From positions 124,001 to 188,000 of the forward strand of contig NZ_CP010835.1 of the NCBI RefSeq assembly GCF_001577775.1: a stretch of DNA of 64,000 bases, written 5' to 3'. The notes beneath the pieces were generated by a model. The model saw only the letters and a program-made list of their open reading frames with translations. It did no database searches and was not told where the DNA came from. The position numbers and the translations under genes are program-made. Below are positions 8,951-22,630 of the stretch, in pieces (position 1 is the first letter of the stretch; the number at the start of each line of letters is the position of its first letter). This DNA is from Pyrococcus kukulkanii. GTDB lineage: Archaea > Methanobacteriota_B > Thermococci > Thermococcales > Thermococcaceae.

Positions 8951-10071
8951 CCTGTCAGCCCCCTAATTGATGGCAGTATGTTTATTATGAGCAGTACAAG
9001 GGACAATGCTACAATTGAATACCCTATGGGCTTTCCAACTCTTGGGAACTTTTCGGTGAGTGTGTCCATAAGCATCCTCCCGCCATCCAGTGGATAGAGG
9101 GGAAGGAGGTTCATTAGTCCTATCCCTATGTTAAGAACATATATCCAGTAGAACGTGAAGAATAGGGTCATTAGTTCTCTTGTGAATCCAATTTTTGAAA
9201 TTAGATGCTGAATAGGATAAATGCCAATGAACCCTTTCCCCGGTTTCTCTGGGTGCTCTGCCAAGGTTATTTTGAGAGTTTCGATCTTTCCATTCTTAAG
9301 TACCGTTACGGTTATTGTCTGGTTTGGCCTCGTTTCATTCATTATCCTAATGAACTCTTCGATCGTTGTGAAATTCTTTCCATCAATTCCGACTATTACA
9401 TCTCCTGGGTGAAGAATTCCTTCTGCAGGACTTCCTTTTACAACACCTTGGACTTCAACTCCAGCAGGCTCAAAGGCGAGTCCTATTCCATTAATTATTA
9501 AAAGTGCAATTAAGGCAACTATTATATTTGCAAAGCTCCCAGCTCCAAGGACCCTTAACCTGCTCCTCAATGGAGCTTTTTTAAAGGCATCTTCGTCCGG
9601 TTCTACGAACGCTCCGGGGATAATGAAGAACAGAACTAGCCCTACAGATTTTAAAGGTATTCCCTCTGCCACTGCTACGAGTCCATGGCTTAATTCATGG
9701 ACGATTAACAGAACGGCAAGGGCTATTAACCCATAAGTTAGGGGGATCGTAACTCCTGGAATAACAAGTTGGGCTCCGGGGACTACTGGACCCTGGGGGT
9801 GTAATATCTTATATGCTTGGCGAGTAAGATAATATAGAACAACACCCATGCCAATGAACCCAACTACTATTCCAACATCCCCATAAATTTTCCAAAAGTT
9901 CTTTTTTTCTCTTCCAACCTTATATATGAAATTTAAAAATCTCTTAGTTCTCCATATAAGTTGAAAAGGAGCCACTTCAACGCTTTCACTGTCTTTGAAT
10001 TTAATTGTCCCGATTATCATTATTAGGGCCCAAAATGCCAAGATAGCCAAGATAATCATTGCTAGACTCAA
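8947..10071 (-). CDS. Site-2 protease family membrane metallopeptidase (M50) with PDZ domain
   Basis: 374-residue intramembrane zinc protease. The zinc motif HELSH is at residues 125-129 within a transmembrane helix, and the third ligand is in LLPLYPLDGGRML near residue 330. A PDZ domain lies between (about 200-275; GVEVQGVVKGSPAEG, then GDVIVGIDGKNF). S2P enzymes cleave membrane-bound regulators; the substrate here is unknown. The start is read as TTG at 10069-10071 because GGTGAG sits five bases upstream; an ATG at 10059 is the alternative but is badly spaced. It heads a minus-strand operon with the LOG-like and HAD genes. Confidence 0.88.
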   Translation of the reverse strand: MSLAMIILAILAFWALIMIIGTIKFKDSESVEVAPFQLIWRTKRFLNFIYKVGREKKNFWKIYGDVGIVVGFIGMGVVLYYLTRQAYKILHPQGPVVPGAQLVIPGVTIPLTYGLIALAVLLIVHELSHGLVAVAEGIPLKSVGLVLFFIIPGAFVEPDEDAFKKAPLRSRLRVLGAGSFANIIVALIALLIINGIGLAFEPAGVEVQGVVKGSPAEGILHPGDVIVGIDGKNFTTIEEFIRIMNETRPNQTITVTVLKNGKIETLKITLAEHPEKPGKGFIGIYPIQHLISKIGFTRELMTLFFTFYWIYVLNIGIGLMNLLPLYPLDGGRMLMDTLTEKFPRVGKPIGYSIVALSLVLLIINILPSIRGLTG

Positions 10072-10128
10072 TATTGCTCACCGGGGTTATGATTGATAGG
10101 CCAATTAAAAAGTTTTAAGGGGGTAAAC

Positions 10129-10644
10129 TTGAAAACCTGGGTGATGATTCGGGAAGTTCATGAACTGTTAAATAAGATGTGGGAGGGGATTTTTGAGCTT
10201 AGAGAAGAACTCAAGGAAGAGCTCAAAGAGTTTGAGGTTGAGGAGGTTAGTGAGGTATTTAACGCTTATCTCTATATAGACGGCAAATGGGAGGAGATGA
10301 AATATCCTCATCCGGTATTTGCTGTTAAACCTGCTGGAGAGATTGGTGCAACGCCTCAGGGCTTCTACTTTGTCTTTGCGTTTCCTAAGGATGATCTTAC
10401 CGAGGAGTTTGTGCGGGAATTCATAAGTAAATTCCAAAGATCGTTCATTTATGGGATGGAAAACTTTCTTGATGATTTCTACAATTACGAACATCCGAGG
10501 GATCCTAAGGAGGTTTGGGAAAGCATCGTTAAGAGTAGTGAAGAAATGATAAACTTCGAAGTAGACTTTCCTTTTGACAAAGAGAAACTTAAAAAAGACC
10601 TTTTTGATTTTATTGAACTTGCTAGGAGGTTTAATCTCCTATGA
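10129..10644 (+). CDS. Conserved hypothetical protein, acidic, soluble
   Basis: About 171 residues, strongly charged and Glu-rich, with no membrane segment. The N-terminal third is helical (ELREELKEELKEFEVEEV). The middle contains a beta-rich block ending in PQGFYFVFAFPKDDL, and helices finish the protein. I do not recognise a functional motif. The start is uncertain: TTG at 10129 sits behind AAGGGGGT, while an ATG at 10144 (MIREVHELL) has no properly spaced binding site. It overlaps the start of the following methyltransferase gene by four bases (ATGA), so a link to RNA modification is possible but only inferred. Confidence 0.6.
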   Translation: MKTWVMIREVHELLNKMWEGIFELREELKEELKEFEVEEVSEVFNAYLYIDGKWEEMKYPHPVFAVKPAGEIGATPQGFYFVFAFPKDDLTEEFVREFISKFQRSFIYGMENFLDDFYNYEHPRDPKEVWESIVKSSEEMINFEVDFPFDKEKLKKDLFDFIELARRFNLL

Positions 10645-11798
10645 GTTACTTAGAGGCATTTCCTCCAGAACTCCAGGAATATTATAGGAGATTATTCGGT
10701 AAGGAAGCTGAGGAGATAATGAGAAGGCTTAGGGAGCCCGTAGAACATTACTATATAAGGGTTAACACCCTTAAAATAAGTCGAGATAAGTTAATTGAGG
10801 AACTTAGGAAAGAAGGGCTGAGGCCAAAACGAAGCCCATACCTCTCGGAAGGTTTGTACTTCGTCAGGGAAGGGCCAAACTTTCCCGACGATTACAATCC
10901 AAAGCTTCCAACAGTTGTCGTTAATAAGTTTGCCGCTGAAAGTGTTTATCAGGGAGCAATGCTTTATGCCCCTGGGGTTTTAAAGGCAGATAAAGGTATA
11001 AGGGAGGGAGATGAGGTTCAAATTAGAGATTCTAGGGGACTCCTTGTTGGTGTTGGGATTGCAAGGATGGATTACAAGGAAATGATAGAAGCTACAAGAG
11101 GACTAGCTGTTGAAGTTACATTGCCTAAATTTAAGCTTCCGAGTTTAAGCGAGCTTAAGGCCTTTGAGAAGGGTTACTTCTATCCTCAAAGTCTCCCCTC
11201 AATGGTCACTGCTAGGGTTCTGGAACCTCAAGAGGAGGATGTAATAATCGATATGGCTGCTGCTCCTGGCGGTAAGACTACTCACATAGCTCAACTCCTC
11301 CAAAATAGAGGTGAAATAATTGCCATAGACAAATCAAAAAATAGGCTTAAAAAAATGGAGGAGAACCTTAAGAGGCTTGGCGTTAAGAACGTGAAATTAA
11401 TTCAGATGGACGCAAGGAGCTTACCCGATTTAGGAATAAAAGCGGACAAGATACTTCTTGATGCTCCATGTACTGCCCTAGGAGTTAGGCCAAAATTGTG
11501 GGAGGAGAGGACGCCAAGGCATATTGAAGCCACTGCAAGGTACCAAAGGGCCTTCATATGGGCTGCAATTAAGAGTTTGAGGAGGGGAGGTGTCTTAGTT
11601 TACTCTACGTGCACGCTGAGTTATGAGGAGAATGAGGAAAACGTTAAGTTCATGATAAAAAAGGGAATGAAGCTTGAGGAGCAGTCGCTCTTTATAGGTT
11701 CCCCAGGAATCGGACTTGAAAAGGTTCAAAGGTTTTATCCTCACAAACACTTAACTCAGGGCTTCTTTATAGCTAAGCTCAGAAAGGTGAGGGATTAA
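10641..11798 (+). CDS. tRNA m5C methyltransferase, NSUN6-type with PUA domain
   Basis: 385-residue SAM-dependent RNA cytosine-5 methyltransferase of the NSUN/RsmB family. An N-terminal segment (VEHYYIRVNTLKI) is followed by an inserted PUA domain (about residues 85-165; VYQGAMLYAPGV, then GLLVGVGIA) and the Rossmann catalytic domain. SAM motif I is DMAAAPGGKTT. The two catalytic cysteines lie in DAPCTALG (motif IV) and YSTCTLSYEEN (motif VI). A PUA insertion between these parts is the layout of NSUN6, whose Pyrococcus homologue methylates C72 of tRNA acceptor stems. That function is inferred from architecture. The stop overlaps the next start (TAATG). Confidence 0.87.
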   Translation: MSYLEAFPPELQEYYRRLFGKEAEEIMRRLREPVEHYYIRVNTLKISRDKLIEELRKEGLRPKRSPYLSEGLYFVREGPNFPDDYNPKLPTVVVNKFAAESVYQGAMLYAPGVLKADKGIREGDEVQIRDSRGLLVGVGIARMDYKEMIEATRGLAVEVTLPKFKLPSLSELKAFEKGYFYPQSLPSMVTARVLEPQEEDVIIDMAAAPGGKTTHIAQLLQNRGEIIAIDKSKNRLKKMEENLKRLGVKNVKLIQMDARSLPDLGIKADKILLDAPCTALGVRPKLWEERTPRHIEATARYQRAFIWAAIKSLRRGGVLVYSTCTLSYEENEENVKFMIKKGMKLEEQSLFIGSPGIGLEKVQRFYPHKHLTQGFFIAKLRKVRD

Positions 11799-12772
11799 TG
11801 AATGCCAAGAAGTACTTAACAATTATCGTTGGGATTGGAATAATCATAGTCCTGTTGTGGTGGGCGGGTATTAGGGATTCCATAGGTTTAATGCTTCAAG
11901 CTAATCTAAAGTACCTAGCTTTAGCTGTTCTTATGTATTGCATAGCTATTCTCTCGTGGTCTATTAGATGGGGTGTGTTCCTAAGAGGGGCGAATATTAG
12001 AACCTCATTTATTAAGGTAATTGAGGGTGTGTTTGTTGGTATATTCCTTAACAACTTGACACCAGGGGCCAGAACGGGCGGTGAGGCTATTAAAGCGTTG
12101 TATATTGCAAAATCCTCAAATGGTACATATCCAAAGGTTTTTGCGACTGTCATGGCTGATAGAATCCTTGACATTATACCTGTTGCCATGCTAATGCTAA
12201 TAGCTTTTATATATTCAGTTGTCCATGGAATAAAAGTCCTAGTATGGGTTCTTTTGCTGTCCTTGATTCTTTTAATGCTTGTTGTCATAATTACGGTTGT
12301 GTTCTCTGTTAAGGAAAATTATGCAATGTCATTGATAATGGGGATATTTAGGATTTTTAGAAGGATTTTCCCGAGTAGACTTTCAAACTACGAAGAAAAA
12401 ATGGAAAGTAAGATAAAGGGAGGGATTAGAGAATTTAAATCAACACTTATTGGTATATCAAAAAGGAAGAGAGACGTTGTATTTAGTACACTCTGGTCAT
12501 TTGTGTTATGGCTCTCTGACGTTTTAAGAACGTATTTTATTTTCTTAAGCTTGGGGAGTAGGGTGTCCCTGCTTCAGGTTTTGCTTGTTAAAATGGCGTC
12601 AATGGCCTTAGCCATGATTAGTGTTATCCCAGGAGGGATAGGAATTAGTGAAACTATCCAATCTGCCTTATTCCTAGCTGTTGGTGTGGAAAAAACGGTG
12701 GCAGTTTCTGCCACGGTTCTCGATAGGATAATCTCATTTTGGGCTCCTACATTTATAGGAGGGGTTCTTGTA

Positions 12773-14508
<1,736 letters not shown>

Positions 14509-14580
14509 TTAAGTCTTACCTCAATTTGAACCAAAAGTGATTTATTTCAGGAGTTGAATTCGGTGTCCAGAGGTGATAAC

Positions 14581-15456
14581 GTGATCAAAGAGAAGTTGAA
14601 AATTTTAGTTGAAATGGAACCCAAGAAAATGATCATTTACCCCCTCATTGTTTTCGGCATTGCGTTGATAATAATATTAGCCAACTATATTACCACGGGG
14701 AGTATAGTTAAAGAGGGAATAGAGCTTCAAGGAGGTTCAGTAATAACCCTTCAAGGTGTAACTGCAGATCCAGATACTATCGCCGAAAAAATAAGGGAAG
14801 AGACAGGGATAAATGTGAACGTAGAGAGGTTCACAAGTGTAACGGGCGGAGGAGGAATTAGGGTTTATATTCCGGCTGGAGAAAATGTTGATAAAGTTAG
14901 GGAAGCACTAAAACAGCTGTTTCCAAACGTGGAACCACAGACAACTGTGATAGGACCTACTTTCGGGAGAATGGTAAAGGAACAGGGAATAAAGGCTATA
15001 ACCTATGCATTTATAGGTATGGCCATTGTGGTCTTCCTATTCTTTAGAGTTCCAGTTCCATCGCTTACAGTCGTGTTCTCGGCGTTTTCAGATATGGTGA
15101 TCGCCATTGCATTAATGGACATTTTTGGAATAGAGCTTAGTCAGGCAACTATTGCAGCTTTACTCATGCTTATAGGTTATTCGGTTGATAGTAATATCCT
15201 TTTAACAACGAGACTTTTAAAACGGAAAGAATTTACTGTTGAGGAGGCATATTATTCATCTCTTAAGACTGGATTCACGATGAGCACCACTACATTAGGA
15301 GCACTGGCATCTTTGTGGCTCTTCTCGACTGCCCAGGTTATAGATGATATAGCCTCAGTACTGATATTCGGTTTACTTGCAGATTTCATGAATACTTGGA
15401 TATTAAATGCGGGGGTTCTAAGATTGTATATAACCAAGAGGGAGGGTAAAAAATGA
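14581..15456 (+). CDS. secF: Protein-export membrane protein SecF
   Basis: Auxiliary subunit of the Sec translocon that works with SecD to promote late steps of protein export. 291 residues with one N-terminal transmembrane helix, an external domain beginning [14 protein letters not shown], and five C-terminal helices with [18 protein letters not shown] and [14 protein letters not shown]. The start is GTG at 14581, five bases after AGGTG; an upstream TTG at 14554 is less well supported. The stop overlaps the secD start by four bases (ATGA). The order secF-secD is the usual archaeal one. Confidence 0.93.
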   Translation: MIKEKLKILVEMEPKKMIIYPLIVFGIALIIILANYITTGSIVKEGIELQGGSVITLQGVTADPDTIAEKIREETGINVNVERFTSVTGGGGIRVYIPAGENVDKVREALKQLFPNVEPQTTVIGPTFGRMVKEQGIKAITYAFIGMAIVVFLFFRVPVPSLTVVFSAFSDMVIAIALMDIFGIELSQATIAALLMLIGYSVDSNILLTTRLLKRKEFTVEEAYYSSLKTGFTMSTTTLGALASLWLFSTAQVIDDIASVLIFGLLADFMNTWILNAGVLRLYITKREGKK

Positions 15457-16976
15457 AATGGAAGAAGATACTGTTAAATGGTAGGGTTATCCTACTCATA
15501 TTCTTTTTGATGATTTCCATAATTTCCCTGGCAACAAGAGGACTAACATTTGGCCTCGATATAAGCGGTGGAATTTCCATAACTGTAAAGCTTGAGAAGC
15601 CCGTTGATCCTCAAACAATGGAACAGGTAAGAATAGCCCTGGACCAGAGGCTTAATGCCTTAGGCGTTAAAGATATTACAATAGAGCCCTGGGGTAACCA
15701 GTTTGTAATAATTAAAGTTGCAAGGGTAAGCGAAGAGGAAGCTGACCAGCTAGTTAAAACGATAGAGAGGCAGGGTGTATTCTATGCAGAATTTGAGGGG
15801 GTTATATTTGCTACTGGAAAAGACATTCTTAATGTAGGTAGCGTTAGTTACGATCCAAGGCAAAGCGCATGGGTCGTACCCTTTAGGCTTTCAAAGGAAG
15901 CAGCAGAAAAGTTTGCAGAATTGGCAAGAGGAAAGGCCGGGTATCCTGTTGACATGTTCTTAGATCCCCCCGTCAATTCAACGCTTGTAGTTTCAAAAGA
16001 ATTTTACAATGCATTGACATCCTCTGAGTTTATGATGGCAGGAAATATGACATTGGCGGAGAGAATTGAGAAGGCCTTTAATATAAAGATCCTCGTATAC
16101 AATAATCAGACAGCAGAGGAAATAGCCGAGGTTGCAAAAAACTCAGAAAGAGTAATATTAGTCGATGTAAATAGCGACCTCGCAAAGGAGCTTAAAGCTC
16201 TAGGACTAAGCGTTGAAATCAGAACTAGGGAGAAAGATGAGACAATGGATGAGTTCGTTAGGAGAGTACTCAGGCTTTATGGTCCATACAAGGTTGGCTC
16301 GGGACTTGCTACCGGGCAACCTCAAACTGAAGTTATGATATCAATTGGGGGATCTCAGAATGACGTCCGAGCAAGGAATGATGCACAGATTGTAGCTGTT
16401 GTCCTTAGAAGTGGTTCCCTTCCAGTAAAACTTTCAATTGAAAGGATAGACTACATATCTCCAAAACTTGGTGAAAACTTCAAACAACAAGTTTTAATTG
16501 CAGGCATTGCGGCCCTCTTGGTCGTTGGAGCGATTGTATATCTACATTATAGGAGGTTCAAAATAGCTATTCCTGTTATGTTCACAAGTTTCAGTGAGGT
16601 TCTAATAATCCTCGGCATTGCCTCGATGATCAGATGGAATCTTGATCTACCTAGTATAGCTGGAATAATAGCCGCAATTGGTACTGGGGTTGACCAACAG
16701 ATAGTAATTACGGATGAACTCCTTGGTGAAGTGGGTGGGGTGAAGAGACGGTCAGTAAAAAGGAGTGGAGTTCTAAAAAGAATGGGAAGAGCATTTTTCA
16801 TAATTCTAGCGTCGGCAACGACAACGATAGTTGCAATGAGTTTTCTCTTTAAGTTCTTCGTTGGGGGTCTGAGAGGATTTGCATTCACAACTATCTTAGG
16901 GGTACTTGTGGGGATCCTAATAACTAGGCCAGCGTACGGTGAGATAGCTAAGGTGCTAATTGGAGAGAGGAGGTGA
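15453..16976 (+). CDS. secD: Protein-export membrane protein SecD
   Basis: 507-residue partner of SecF. It has an N-terminal helix, the P1-type external domain ([14 protein letters not shown], then [25 protein letters not shown]), and five C-terminal transmembrane helices with [23 protein letters not shown] and the [24 protein letters not shown] region. Archaeal SecD/F lack SecA as partner and are thought to use ion gradients. It is translationally coupled to secF. The ribosome binding site of the next gene (GGAGGTGA) overlaps the secD stop. Confidence 0.93.
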   Translation: MKWKKILLNGRVILLIFFLMISIISLATRGLTFGLDISGGISITVKLEKPVDPQTMEQVRIALDQRLNALGVKDITIEPWGNQFVIIKVARVSEEEADQLVKTIERQGVFYAEFEGVIFATGKDILNVGSVSYDPRQSAWVVPFRLSKEAAEKFAELARGKAGYPVDMFLDPPVNSTLVVSKEFYNALTSSEFMMAGNMTLAERIEKAFNIKILVYNNQTAEEIAEVAKNSERVILVDVNSDLAKELKALGLSVEIRTREKDETMDEFVRRVLRLYGPYKVGSGLATGQPQTEVMISIGGSQNDVRARNDAQIVAVVLRSGSLPVKLSIERIDYISPKLGENFKQQVLIAGIAALLVVGAIVYLHYRRFKIAIPVMFTSFSEVLIILGIASMIRWNLDLPSIAGIIAAIGTGVDQQIVITDELLGEVGGVKRRSVKRSGVLKRMGRAFFIILASATTTIVAMSFLFKFFVGGLRGFAFTTILGVLVGILITRPAYGEIAKVLIGERR

Positions 16977-16980
16977 TTCA

Positions 16981-17667
16981 ATGTACATTATAATCATGGG
17001 TGCTGGAAGAATAGGAACCTTAGTTGCTAAGATGCTTGAAAACGCTGGTCATGATGTTGCGATAATCGAGATGAATAAGGAAAGAGCCAAGGAAATTTCG
17101 GAACATATAACTGGCCTCGTAATTGAAGGAGATGCCACTGATCAAAAGGTCTTGGAAGAAGCCAACATAAAAAGGGCAGATGCTTTCGCTGCTTTAACTG
17201 GAAGAGATGACGCGAATATCTTAGCGTGTATCTTGGCGAAGCATATAAACTCCAATATTATGACGATTTTAAGGATTACGGATCCAACTAAGAAGCAAGT
17301 TTTCGAAGAGGTTAAAGAATTAAGGGCATACTTTGACATTGTAGTATCTCCTGAGGACATAGCAGCAAATTACATCTTTAGAACTCTTGTGACGCCAGGG
17401 TTTGACAGAGTTTTATTACCCAGAGAAGGAGCCGAGATAATCCAATTTCAAATAACAGAGGACAGTGAAGTTGCAGGTAAGCCTGTTAGAGAGTTAGGTC
17501 TTCCGAAAGACTCCCTAATAATAGCGATTTACGATGAAAGGGGTAACCTGGTGATCCCCTCTGGAGATACTGTTTTACCCGATAGGGGACAAGTTGTCAT
17601 CTTTGCAAAAAGTTCCGCATTACAGGATGTGAAGAAAATTATGGAGGCAAAGAAGAAAAAAGAATAA
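16981..17667 (+). CDS. trkA: TrkA-N / RCK domain potassium uptake regulator
   Basis: 228-residue cytosolic protein with an N-terminal Rossmann nucleotide-binding domain (MYIIIMGAGRIGTLVAKML, glycine motif GAGRIG; acidic strand end in VAIIEMNKERA) and a C-terminal TrkA-C domain (about residues 145-228; QITEDSEVAGKPVRELGLP). Such proteins gate Trk/Ktr potassium channels in response to NAD(H) or ATP/ADP. No channel subunit is nearby. The start is the ATG at 16981 behind GGAGGTG. Confidence 0.85.
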   Translation: MYIIIMGAGRIGTLVAKMLENAGHDVAIIEMNKERAKEISEHITGLVIEGDATDQKVLEEANIKRADAFAALTGRDDANILACILAKHINSNIMTILRITDPTKKQVFEEVKELRAYFDIVVSPEDIAANYIFRTLVTPGFDRVLLPREGAEIIQFQITEDSEVAGKPVRELGLPKDSLIIAIYDERGNLVIPSGDTVLPDRGQVVIFAKSSALQDVKKIMEAKKKKE

Positions 17668-17721
17668 ATTGAACGAATTTCATCCATTGTATACCTCCTT
17701 TGCAATTTTTCAAACACTTTT

Positions 17722-17737
17722 CGAAAATATTTATAAA
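17722..17737 (+). promoter_or_regulatory. BRE/TATA promoter of the ATP synthase operon
   Basis: An A-rich BRE-like element (CGAAAA, 722-727 of this kb) runs into TTTATAAA (17730-17737). It lies about 55 bases before the first start codon of the operon, in the 124-bp gap after trkA. This is the only strong promoter-like site found upstream of subunit H. Confidence 0.6.
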
Positions 17738-17791
17738 TTCATGCCCATATTTGCTCGTGTGTTTTCACATTCATAAAAGGGGATGATGCTC

Positions 17792-18103
17792 ATGGAGGAT
17801 ATCTTAAGAGAGATTGTTAAAGCTGAGAAACGTGCTGAAGAGAGAATTGAAAGGGCTAAGGTTCAAGCTAAGGAAATAGTGAAAAATGCAAAAATCGATG
17901 CTCGAAAAATTGAAGAAGAGATAATAAACAACGCACAAAAAGAGGCTGCAAAGATTATTGAAGAAAAGAAAAAAGAAGGTGAAGAGGAAGCTAAAAAGAT
18001 TCTTTCTGAGGGGGAGAAAGAAATTGAGGAACTTAAAACGAAGGCACAAGAAAGGTTTGAGCAGGCTGTTTCTGAGTGTTTAAAATTGGTAAGAGGGATG
18101 TAG
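17792..18103 (+). CDS. atpH: A-type ATP synthase subunit H
   Basis: Peripheral stalk subunit of the archaeal A1AO ATP synthase, forming a coiled coil with subunit E. 103 residues, almost wholly alpha-helical and charged with heptad-like AEERIERAKVQAKEIVKNA repeats and no membrane segment. First gene of the nine-gene operon H-I-K-E-C-F-A-B-D. The start is taken as the third of three in-frame ATGs (17792, MEDILREIV), which best fits the GGGGATGA binding site; 17783 and 17786 are alternatives. Confidence 0.88.
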   Translation: MEDILREIVKAEKRAEERIERAKVQAKEIVKNAKIDARKIEEEIINNAQKEAAKIIEEKKKEGEEEAKKILSEGEKEIEELKTKAQERFEQAVSECLKLVRGM

Positions 18104-18105
18104 GG

Positions 18106-19049
18106 ATGTTTAGGCCTGAAGAGATGGTAAAATTAGAAGTTGTTACATTAACTAGGTTTCGTGATACACTTTTAACTTTCCTTCACGAAAAGGGAACCGT
18201 TCACATTGAGGAGATACCCATTGAAGATATCCAGAAAGAAACGCCTAACGAATTTTACAGGAAGGCTACTTCCTATAGTATTACGATTTCAAGGTTAGTG
18301 GACACCCTTAGATCGTATCTTCCGCCTAGATCTGGCGGGATTAAAGAATTCATATTTCCTAAAGGAAAAGAAAAAAGAAGTTACAAGTACCGTGGGATAG
18401 AGGCTTTGATTAAGGATGTTGAATCTTTTCTTTCCCGGGTGGAGCCTAAGATCAGAGAAATTGAAAGTGAGGTCACTAGAATTTCCAATGAGATCTCAAA
18501 TATAAAATCTTCTATTGAGGTTTTAGAACTATTATCTGCATTAAACATTGAGGTGGAATACCTGAAGCCTGGAAATTTCCTAAATATTGAGGTTGGGATC
18601 TTAGAAAGAGAAAAGGCTGAAAAAGCAATAAAAGAAATTACTGAAGCTACTTCTGGTAAAGTGTATGTTCTTAGGAAAGATCTTGGAGCACTCTCCCTCC
18701 TTGTAGTCGTGACCCTTAAGGAAGATGCCGGTAAAATTACCTCAATACTTGCAAAGTATGGATTTGAGAAAGTTGAAATACCAGGGGGTAAGGGATTTCC
18801 AAAAGATCTTATTCCTAAGTATATGGACAAACTGAGAGAAAAAGAAGATGAATTAGAGCGGGTTAGAGCTAGGGGTAGAGAAATAGCAGAGAAATATTAT
18901 GAAGAGGTATTGTTTTATAAAGAGCTAATGGATAACGAGAGGGACAAAGCAAACTACCTTCAGTATCTTGTTAAGACTGAGATGACATTTGGACTTTCGG
19001 GCTGGGTTCCAAAATCAAAAGTTGACGAAATAATTGAAGGAATAAAAAG

Positions 19050-19053
<4 letters not shown>
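18106..19053 (+). CDS. atpI: A-type ATP synthase subunit I, N-terminal fragment (frameshifted gene)
   Basis: Cytoplasmic half of the a-type stator subunit (subunit I), which connects the peripheral stalks to the membrane motor. 315 residues are read, beginning MFRPEEMVKLEVVTLTRF, with a long coiled coil and alpha/beta lobes, ending GWVPKSKVDEIIEGIKR before TAA at 19051. Homology continues without a gap in the -1 frame from 19047 (KITQGKVYINIREPTEKEIE). With one extra A in the run at 19044-19048 the gene would be a single 662-residue frame, the normal family length. Start ATG at 18106; an upstream TTG would overlap subunit H. Confidence 0.85.
19044..19053 (+). other. Frameshift site in ATP synthase subunit I (A5 run before a stop)
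   Basis: The bases read ATA AAA AGA TAA in the upstream frame. Five As (19044-19048) stand where six would keep the frame. Slippage of the lysyl-tRNA by one base backwards on AAAAAG would give ATA AAA AAG ATA and skip the stop. So the site is either a one-base deletion, a sequencing shortfall in a homopolymer, or a usable -1 slip site. Confidence 0.85.
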
Positions 19054-20574
<1,521 letters not shown>

Positions 20575-20602
20575 TCCTTTATCCTTTTAGGAGGATACAA
20601 AA

Positions 20603-21199
20603 ATGTCTGGGGCTGAGCTAATAATACAGGAGATCAACAGGGAGGCAGAGCAGAAGGTAAAGTACATCCTAGAAGAGGCACACAAGGAAGCTGAGAAGAT
20701 AAAGGAGGAAGCTAGGAGGAAGGCTGAAGCTAGGGCTGAGTGGATACTTAGGAAGGCAAAAACTCAGGCCGAATTAGAAAAACAGAGAATAATAGCAAAT
20801 GCAAGACTTGAAGTAAGGAGAAAAAAACTGGCTGTGCAGGAGAAATTAATTCGGGAGGTCATTGAAGAGGTTAAGAAAAGGCTGAGGGAGCTCCCCCAGG
20901 AGGAATACTTTGAAACGATAAAAGTCTTACTGAAGTCGGCAGTCCAGGAGCTTGGAGAAAAGAAGGTTAGAGTTTATTCAAACGAGAGAACGCTCTCCTT
21001 GATAGCTTCGCGGATTGACGAGTTAAGGGCCGAACTTGAGGACGTCTCGATAGAGATAGGCGAGGCAATAGAGACCATTGGAGGAGTTGTAATTGAAAAT
21101 GAAGCAGGAGACATAAGGATAGACAACACCTTCGAGGCAAGAATGGAGAGAATGGATAGTGAAATCAGGTCTAGAATAGCAAAAGTTCTCTTTGGGTGA
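20603..21199 (+). CDS. atpE: A-type ATP synthase subunit E
   Basis: Peripheral stalk subunit that pairs with H. 198 residues: an N-terminal helical coiled coil (to about residue 100, rich in Lys/Glu/Arg/Ala) and a C-terminal globular domain (VRVYSNERTLSLIASRI, then GGVVIENEAGDIRIDNTFEARME, the conserved E-subunit signature). It starts at ATG behind AGGAGG. It overlaps the start region of subunit C. Confidence 0.93.
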   Translation: MSGAELIIQEINREAEQKVKYILEEAHKEAEKIKEEARRKAEARAEWILRKAKTQAELEKQRIIANARLEVRRKKLAVQEKLIREVIEEVKKRLRELPQEEYFETIKVLLKSAVQELGEKKVRVYSNERTLSLIASRIDELRAELEDVSIEIGEAIETIGGVVIENEAGDIRIDNTFEARMERMDSEIRSRIAKVLFG

Positions 21200-21204
21200 A
21201 CCAA

Positions 21205-22317
21205 ATGGAAGTATCGACGATAACCGCAATACTCGATACGACATTAGCTGTTGTCTTTACATGGGTAGCCTATAAGACCGGCCAAATAATCTGGAAGTAT
21301 ACCCCTTACTCGTATCCAAATGCTAGGATAAAGGCAATGGAAGCTAGGTTGCTATCAGATCAGAGAATACTTGAGCTTTCAGAAAGTAGAACACTGCAGA
21401 ACTTCGTGGTTAACCTTGAAGATTCCGATTATGGACCAAGGCTTACAAGCATTGAGAACGTGAACTTAAGGAACGTTGAGATGGCACTAGAACTTTCGCT
21501 TGTTGATTTGCTTGAGCTAATGGTAAAAATAATGCCTAAGAGAGTAAAGGGATTCTTTGAGCTACTTGAAGAGAGCATTGATGTTAGGAACATCTCTAAC
21601 GTTGTAAAGGCAAAGCTCAACGGTTTGCCTGCCCAGGATTATATAATACCTGCGGGCAAGATGCTTCCAAAAGTGAAGGCAATAACCGAGGCAAAAACAA
21701 TGGAGGAAATTCTCGTAATACTGGAGGGAACCGAGTACGAAGAGCCCCTTAGGAAGCTCTTACTTAAGGAGATAACCATTCAAGAGTTTGAGCTTGACCT
21801 GTATCGGAACTATTACACGAAGCTATTTAAGTATGCAAACTCAAGGAAGGGCGAGGAGAAAGTGATCCTGCTCGAATTTGTTAGGATGCTCATAGATGAG
21901 AGGAACATATCAACAATACTTAGGGCAAAGATGGCCGGAATGTCCCCAGAGAACCTAAAGAGGCTGATAATTGAGGGTGGAAGCCTTTCTAGGGCAACTC
22001 TCGATGCCATGGTAAACGCTGAGGATCACATAATGGCAATGGGGGAGCTTGAGGGAACTAAGTACGGCCAGGTTATAAGGGATGTCAGAGAGGAACTTGA
22101 GAGTGGCAATCTCGAGGCAATTGAAAGGGCTATAAGAAGGTACAGGCTAACTAGAATGAAGGAGTTGGCTCAGTTCTATCCGCTGAGTGTCGGCGTTGCT
22201 CTAACGTATATCTTAGAGAGGGAGATGGAAGTCAGGAAGCTTAGAGCAATTGCAAAGCTTATTGTTGATGGTGTAAAGCCCGAAAAGATCAAGGAGCTCG
22301 TTGGTGAGGTAGCATGA
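21205..22317 (+). CDS. atpC: A-type ATP synthase subunit C
   Basis: Central stalk socket subunit (d-like) that joins the rotor ring to the D/F shaft. 370 residues, all alpha, built of three related helical repeats with paired [15 protein letters not shown]-type and [16 protein letters not shown] segments. The start is ATG at 21205, five bases after GGGTGA; a GTG at 21196 lies within that site. The stop overlaps the subunit F start (ATGA). Confidence 0.92.
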   Translation: MEVSTITAILDTTLAVVFTWVAYKTGQIIWKYTPYSYPNARIKAMEARLLSDQRILELSESRTLQNFVVNLEDSDYGPRLTSIENVNLRNVEMALELSLVDLLELMVKIMPKRVKGFFELLEESIDVRNISNVVKAKLNGLPAQDYIIPAGKMLPKVKAITEAKTMEEILVILEGTEYEEPLRKLLLKEITIQEFELDLYRNYYTKLFKYANSRKGEEKVILLEFVRMLIDERNISTILRAKMAGMSPENLKRLIIEGGSLSRATLDAMVNAEDHIMAMGELEGTKYGQVIRDVREELESGNLEAIERAIRRYRLTRMKELAQFYPLSVGVALTYILEREMEVRKLRAIAKLIVDGVKPEKIKELVGEVA

Positions 22318-22625
22318 AAATAGTTGTTATGGGGGACGAAGACACGATAGTTGGATTCAAGCTTGCTGGGGTTCATGAAGCTTATGAGTTTGATTTATCT
22401 GACCTATCAGTTGAGAGGGCTAGAAATAAGCTGAAGGAACTAGTTGAGAGGGATGATATTGGGGTTATACTTATCACCGAAAGGCTTGCCCAGAAAATAG
22501 GGGAACTACCCGATGTTAACCTTCCAATCATCCTCCAAATTCCCGACAAGTTTGGCTCCCTTTACGGTGAAGAGTTGCTGAAAGAGATAGTTAGAAGGGC
22601 GATAGGTGTTGAGATAAAGAGGTGA
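22314..22625 (+). CDS. atpF: A-type ATP synthase subunit F
   Basis: Central shaft subunit, 103 residues, with a CheY-like alpha/beta N-terminal domain ([20 protein letters not shown], then [12 protein letters not shown]) and a C-terminal helix ([21 protein letters not shown]) that docks to subunit D. ATGA overlap with atpC; its stop overlaps the region just before atpA. Confidence 0.93.
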   Translation: MKIVVMGDEDTIVGFKLAGVHEAYEFDLSDLSVERARNKLKELVERDDIGVILITERLAQKIGELPDVNLPIILQIPDKFGSLYGEELLKEIVRRAIGVEIKR

Positions 22626-22630
22626 AGGAA